Source of the DNA: an uncultured Aquimarina sp.
GTDB taxonomy: Bacteria > Bacteroidota > Bacteroidia > Flavobacteriales > Flavobacteriaceae
Assembly (NCBI GenBank): GCA_947496705.1
Contig: CANMDW010000036.1
Span: 1 to 34,774, forward strand
Length of the DNA stretch: 34,774 bases
Direction: 5' to 3'
The notes beneath the pieces were generated by a model, which did not search any database, was not told where the DNA came from, and worked only from the letters and a program-made list of their open reading frames with translations. The translations under genes and the position numbers were made by a program. Of the stretch, positions 32,662 to 34,774 are shown piece after piece (the stretch's first letter is position 1; each line of letters opens with the position of its first letter).

Positions 32662-33497
32662 TGGCAAAAAACACTAAAAAAAATCCTCAATCGATGTCTT
32701 TTCTGGATCATCTCGAAGAGCTGCGCTGGCATTTAATACGTGCAACCATTGCAGTACTTATTGCAGGTATTGCAGCTTTTATTGCCAAAGAATTTATTTT
32801 TGATGTACTTCTTTTTGGCCCAAAAAAACCAGATTTCCCTACCTATAAAGGCCTTTGTAATCTATCAAAATATCTTGGTCTGGATGAGAGTCTATGTTTT
32901 AAAGAGCTACCATTTAGTGTACAAAGCAGAAAGGTAGCCGGGCAGTTTTCGGTGCATATATGGACATCGATAACTGCCGGGTTTATTATAGCGTTTCCTT
33001 ATGTTTTATATGAATTCTGGAAATTTATTGCACCTGCTATGCACACTGATGAAAAAAGATATTCTAAAGGTTTTATCATCATTTGCTCCTTTTTGTTTTT
33101 CCTGGGTGTACTTTTTGGATATTATGTGATCACACCTTTATCTATTAATTTTCTGGGAGGATATCAGGTGAGTAAAGAGGTGTTGAATGAATTTGACATT
33201 GATAGCTATATCGCACTGGTGAGGGCTTCAGTAATTGCGTGCGGATTAATATTTGAGTTACCGGTTATCATGTTTTTTCTTACCAAAGTAGGATTAGTAA
33301 CCCCCGAATTCTTAAGAAAATATCGCAAATTTGCTTTGGTAATTGTTTTAATACTCTCTGCAATCATTACACCACCTGATATTGCAAGTCAGGTTATTGT
33401 TGCCATTCCGGTTTTGATATTGTATGAAGTGAGTATTTATATTTCTAAAGCAGTCATCAAAAAAGAAAAGAAAGAATTACAAAAACGATCGGCATGA
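32661..33497 (+). CDS. tatC: Sec-independent protein translocase TatC
   Basis: The 278-residue inner-membrane protein has about six hydrophobic segments. The TatC hallmarks are the N-terminal SFLDHLEELRWHLIRA, with the conserved acidic and Arg residues that bind the twin-arginine signal, and the periplasmic-loop/TM2 region ending FPYVLYEFWKFIAPAM. FELPVIMFFL and ITPPDIASQ follow as in other TatC proteins. It is the receptor subunit for folded, twin-arginine-tagged proteins. It is embedded between kdsD (1-nt overlap) and the AhpD-like gene (4-nt ATGA overlap). Confidence 0.97.
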   Translation: MAKNTKKNPQSMSFLDHLEELRWHLIRATIAVLIAGIAAFIAKEFIFDVLLFGPKKPDFPTYKGLCNLSKYLGLDESLCFKELPFSVQSRKVAGQFSVHIWTSITAGFIIAFPYVLYEFWKFIAPAMHTDEKRYSKGFIIICSFLFFLGVLFGYYVITPLSINFLGGYQVSKEVLNEFDIDSYIALVRASVIACGLIFELPVIMFFLTKVGLVTPEFLRKYRKFALVIVLILSAIITPPDIASQVIVAIPVLILYEVSIYISKAVIKKEKKELQKRSA

Positions 33498-33889
33498 GTG
33501 ATATAGTTGATGAATTTAATGCATACCGGGAAAAAATGAATTCCCGAATCCTGGAAGATAACAATAAAGTTATTAAACGAATCTTTAACCTGGACACCAA
33601 TGCCTTTATGGAAGGTGCCCTGAATATCAGAACCAAAGAATTACTGGGCTTGGTGGCTTCGGCAGTATTAAGATGTGATGATTGTGTGCGGTATCATCTG
33701 GAAACTTGTCACAAAGAAGGTCTCACCAAAGAAGAAGTCGCAGAGGCACTCGGCATAGCTACTTTGGTTGGCGGAACCATTGTTATTCCCCATTTACGGC
33801 GTGCATACGAATTTTGGGATGCACTCGAAGCTAAAAAAGCACCACAACCCCTGTCTGATGAACAGGCAAGCCCAAAGGAGGAGTTATAA
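33494..33889 (+). CDS. Carboxymuconolactone decarboxylase / AhpD-like protein
   Basis: This 131-residue all-helical protein has the AhpD core motif CDDCVRYHLE, giving Cys61, Cys64 and His68 (CxxCxxxH), the redox/proton-relay set of the family. It probably acts as a disulfide reductase or peroxidase-like protein in the cytoplasm; the partner is unknown. Its ATG overlaps the tatC stop by 4 nt (ATGA), so it is translated with tatC. A separate promoter for the next gene begins just past its stop. Confidence 0.92.
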   Translation: MSDIVDEFNAYREKMNSRILEDNNKVIKRIFNLDTNAFMEGALNIRTKELLGLVASAVLRCDDCVRYHLETCHKEGLTKEEVAEALGIATLVGGTIVIPHLRRAYEFWDALEAKKAPQPLSDEQASPKEEL

Positions 33890-33891
33890 GT

Positions 33892-33922
33892 TTTGAAGTG
33901 AATCGTCACTTATTTACTTTTG
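33892..33922 (+). promoter_or_regulatory. Bacteroidota-type promoter for lptB
   Basis: TTTG (33892-33895) and TACTTTTG (33915-33922) are separated by exactly 19 nt, matching the -33/-7 consensus of Bacteroidota sigma-ABfr promoters. Transcription would start near 33929, about 27 nt before the lptB ATG. It is the best-formed promoter in the window. Confidence 0.8.
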
Positions 33923-33955
33923 GCAACATTTTTCTTATAAAACAGTTATTGTGAT

Positions 33956-34699
33956 ATGAAATTGAAAGCAGATAATCTGGTAAAATCCTATAAAGGCAGA
34001 AAAGTAGTGAAAGGAATTTCTCTGGAAGTAAATCAGGGGGAGATTGTAGGGCTTTTGGGGCCTAATGGAGCCGGTAAAACAACCTCCTTTTATATGATTG
34101 TGGGTCTGGTAAAACCTAATGGAGGTAAAATAACGCTCGATGGTACCGATATCACAAAATATCCTATGTACAAACGTGCTCAGAATGGTATTGGCTATCT
34201 GGCTCAGGAGGCTTCTGTTTTTAGAAAATTAAGCATTGAAGATAATATTCTTAGCGTACTGCAACTCACCAAACTTTCTAAAAAAGAACAACTAGATAAA
34301 ATGGAAGCCCTGATCGAAGAATTTGGTTTAGGGCATATTCGTAAAAACAGAGGTGATCTATTGAGCGGTGGGGAACGTCGTCGTACCGAGATTGCCCGTG
34401 CACTGGCTACAGATCCCAATTTCATCCTTCTGGATGAGCCTTTTGCAGGAGTAGACCCTGTAGCGGTAGAAGATATCCAACGCATTGTAGCACAGCTCAA
34501 AAACAAAAATATCGGTATCCTCATCACCGACCATAACGTGCAAGAAACCCTTGCCATAACAGACAGAACCTACCTGATGTTTGAAGGAAGTATTCTTAAA
34601 GCTGGTATCCCGGAAGAATTGGCCGAAGACGAAATGGTGCGTAAAGTATACCTGGGACAAAACTTTGAGCTTCGAAAAAAGAAACTGGACTTTAAATAG
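33956..34699 (+). CDS. lptB: Lipopolysaccharide transport ATPase LptB
   Basis: The 247-residue ABC ATPase has Walker A GPNGAGKT (35-42), Q-loop YLAQEASVFRKL, signature LSGGERRR (136-143), Walker B FILLDEPFAGVDP (Asp160-Glu161) and switch His193 in ITDHNV. YLAQEASVFRKL and SGGERRRTEIARAL are typical of LptB. It drives export of lipopolysaccharide to the outer membrane with LptFG. It is preceded by its own promoter, and its stop codon TAG lies at the edge of an 8-bp tandem repeat. The proximity of kdsD (Kdo synthesis) gives a shared envelope theme. Confidence 0.96.
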   Translation: MKLKADNLVKSYKGRKVVKGISLEVNQGEIVGLLGPNGAGKTTSFYMIVGLVKPNGGKITLDGTDITKYPMYKRAQNGIGYLAQEASVFRKLSIEDNILSVLQLTKLSKKEQLDKMEALIEEFGLGHIRKNRGDLLSGGERRRTEIARALATDPNFILLDEPFAGVDPVAVEDIQRIVAQLKNKNIGILITDHNVQETLAITDRTYLMFEGSILKAGIPEELAEDEMVRKVYLGQNFELRKKKLDFK

Positions 34700-34774
34700 T
34701 ATGGGAGTATGGGAGTATGGGAGTATGGGAGTATGGGAGTATGGGAGTATGGGAGTATGGGAGTATGGGAGTAT
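34698..34774 (+). repeat. 8-bp tandem repeat (AGTATGGG)n running off the window
   Basis: At least 9.6 perfect copies of AGTATGGG start at the last two bases of the lptB stop codon and continue to the window end. No base variation is seen between units. The true array length is unknown. The unit length (8) is not a multiple of three, so the array could change a reading frame only if it lies in a downstream gene. Confidence 0.95.

Noticed and set aside
34698..34774. CRISPR array
   Set aside because: Units are 8 bp, contiguous and without spacers; it is a simple tandem repeat.

Overview
The window looks like a chromosomal stretch of a marine-type flavobacterium (Bacteroidota). The evidence is low GC, weak Shine-Dalgarno sites, Bacteroidota-type -7 promoter motifs (TAnnTTTG), LytTR two-component signalling, a cyclophilin-FKBP fusion, and a housekeeping block recQ / kdsD-tatC-(AhpD-like)-lptB of the kind seen in Flavobacteriia. 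Two different natural-product loci sit beside that block. Genus-level placement (for example Aquimarina) is only a guess.

Positions 1-13676 (+ strand) are the 3' end of a trans-acyltransferase (trans-AT) polyketide synthase locus. A giant PKS, cut at its 5' end by the window, reads (KR)-ACP-KS-DH-ACP-KS-DH-KR-ACP-TE and has no AT of its own, so it is the chain-terminating subunit. It is followed by a coupled AT-enoylreductase fusion (PksE-like), a small donor-type ACP, a biotin carboxyl carrier paralogue, a second stand-alone AT-like protein with acyl-hydrolase hallmarks, and an Sfp-type phosphopantetheinyl transferase. These cover malonyl loading, trans enoyl reduction, malonyl-CoA supply, editing and carrier-protein activation.

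Positions 13677-14879 are an AT-rich gap with one doubtful small ORF. Positions 14880-18550 (+) hold a second acyl-carrier set: alpha/beta hydrolase, ACP, FabZ-like dehydratase, FabF-like ketosynthase and a GNAT acetyltransferase. It has no reductase in view and may build or tailor an acyl unit. Positions 18539-21194 (- strand) carry a DinB/YfiT-like protein, a secreted protein of unknown function with a 26-bp perfect inverted repeat just upstream, and the cyclophilin-FKBP fusion.

Positions 21292-28945 are a class I lanthipeptide-like locus with an adjacent regulator pair. A TPR/LytS-type histidine kinase is divergent from a LytTR response regulator. On the minus strand are lanC, a 66-residue precursor peptide, a LanB glutamylation domain and a separate LanB elimination domain. 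The precursor is bracketed by its own promoter candidate and two terminator-like hairpins. Its core has six Thr and six Cys, and the cysteine spacing is that of an inhibitor-cystine-knot (knottin) peptide. This is the most unusual item in the window. No exporter or leader protease is present.

Positions 29188-34774 are the core block: recQ (-) with its terminator, then kdsD-tatC-AhpD-like gene (+, overlapping), then lptB behind a well-formed Bacteroidota promoter. An 8-bp tandem repeat starts at the lptB stop codon and runs off the window edge.
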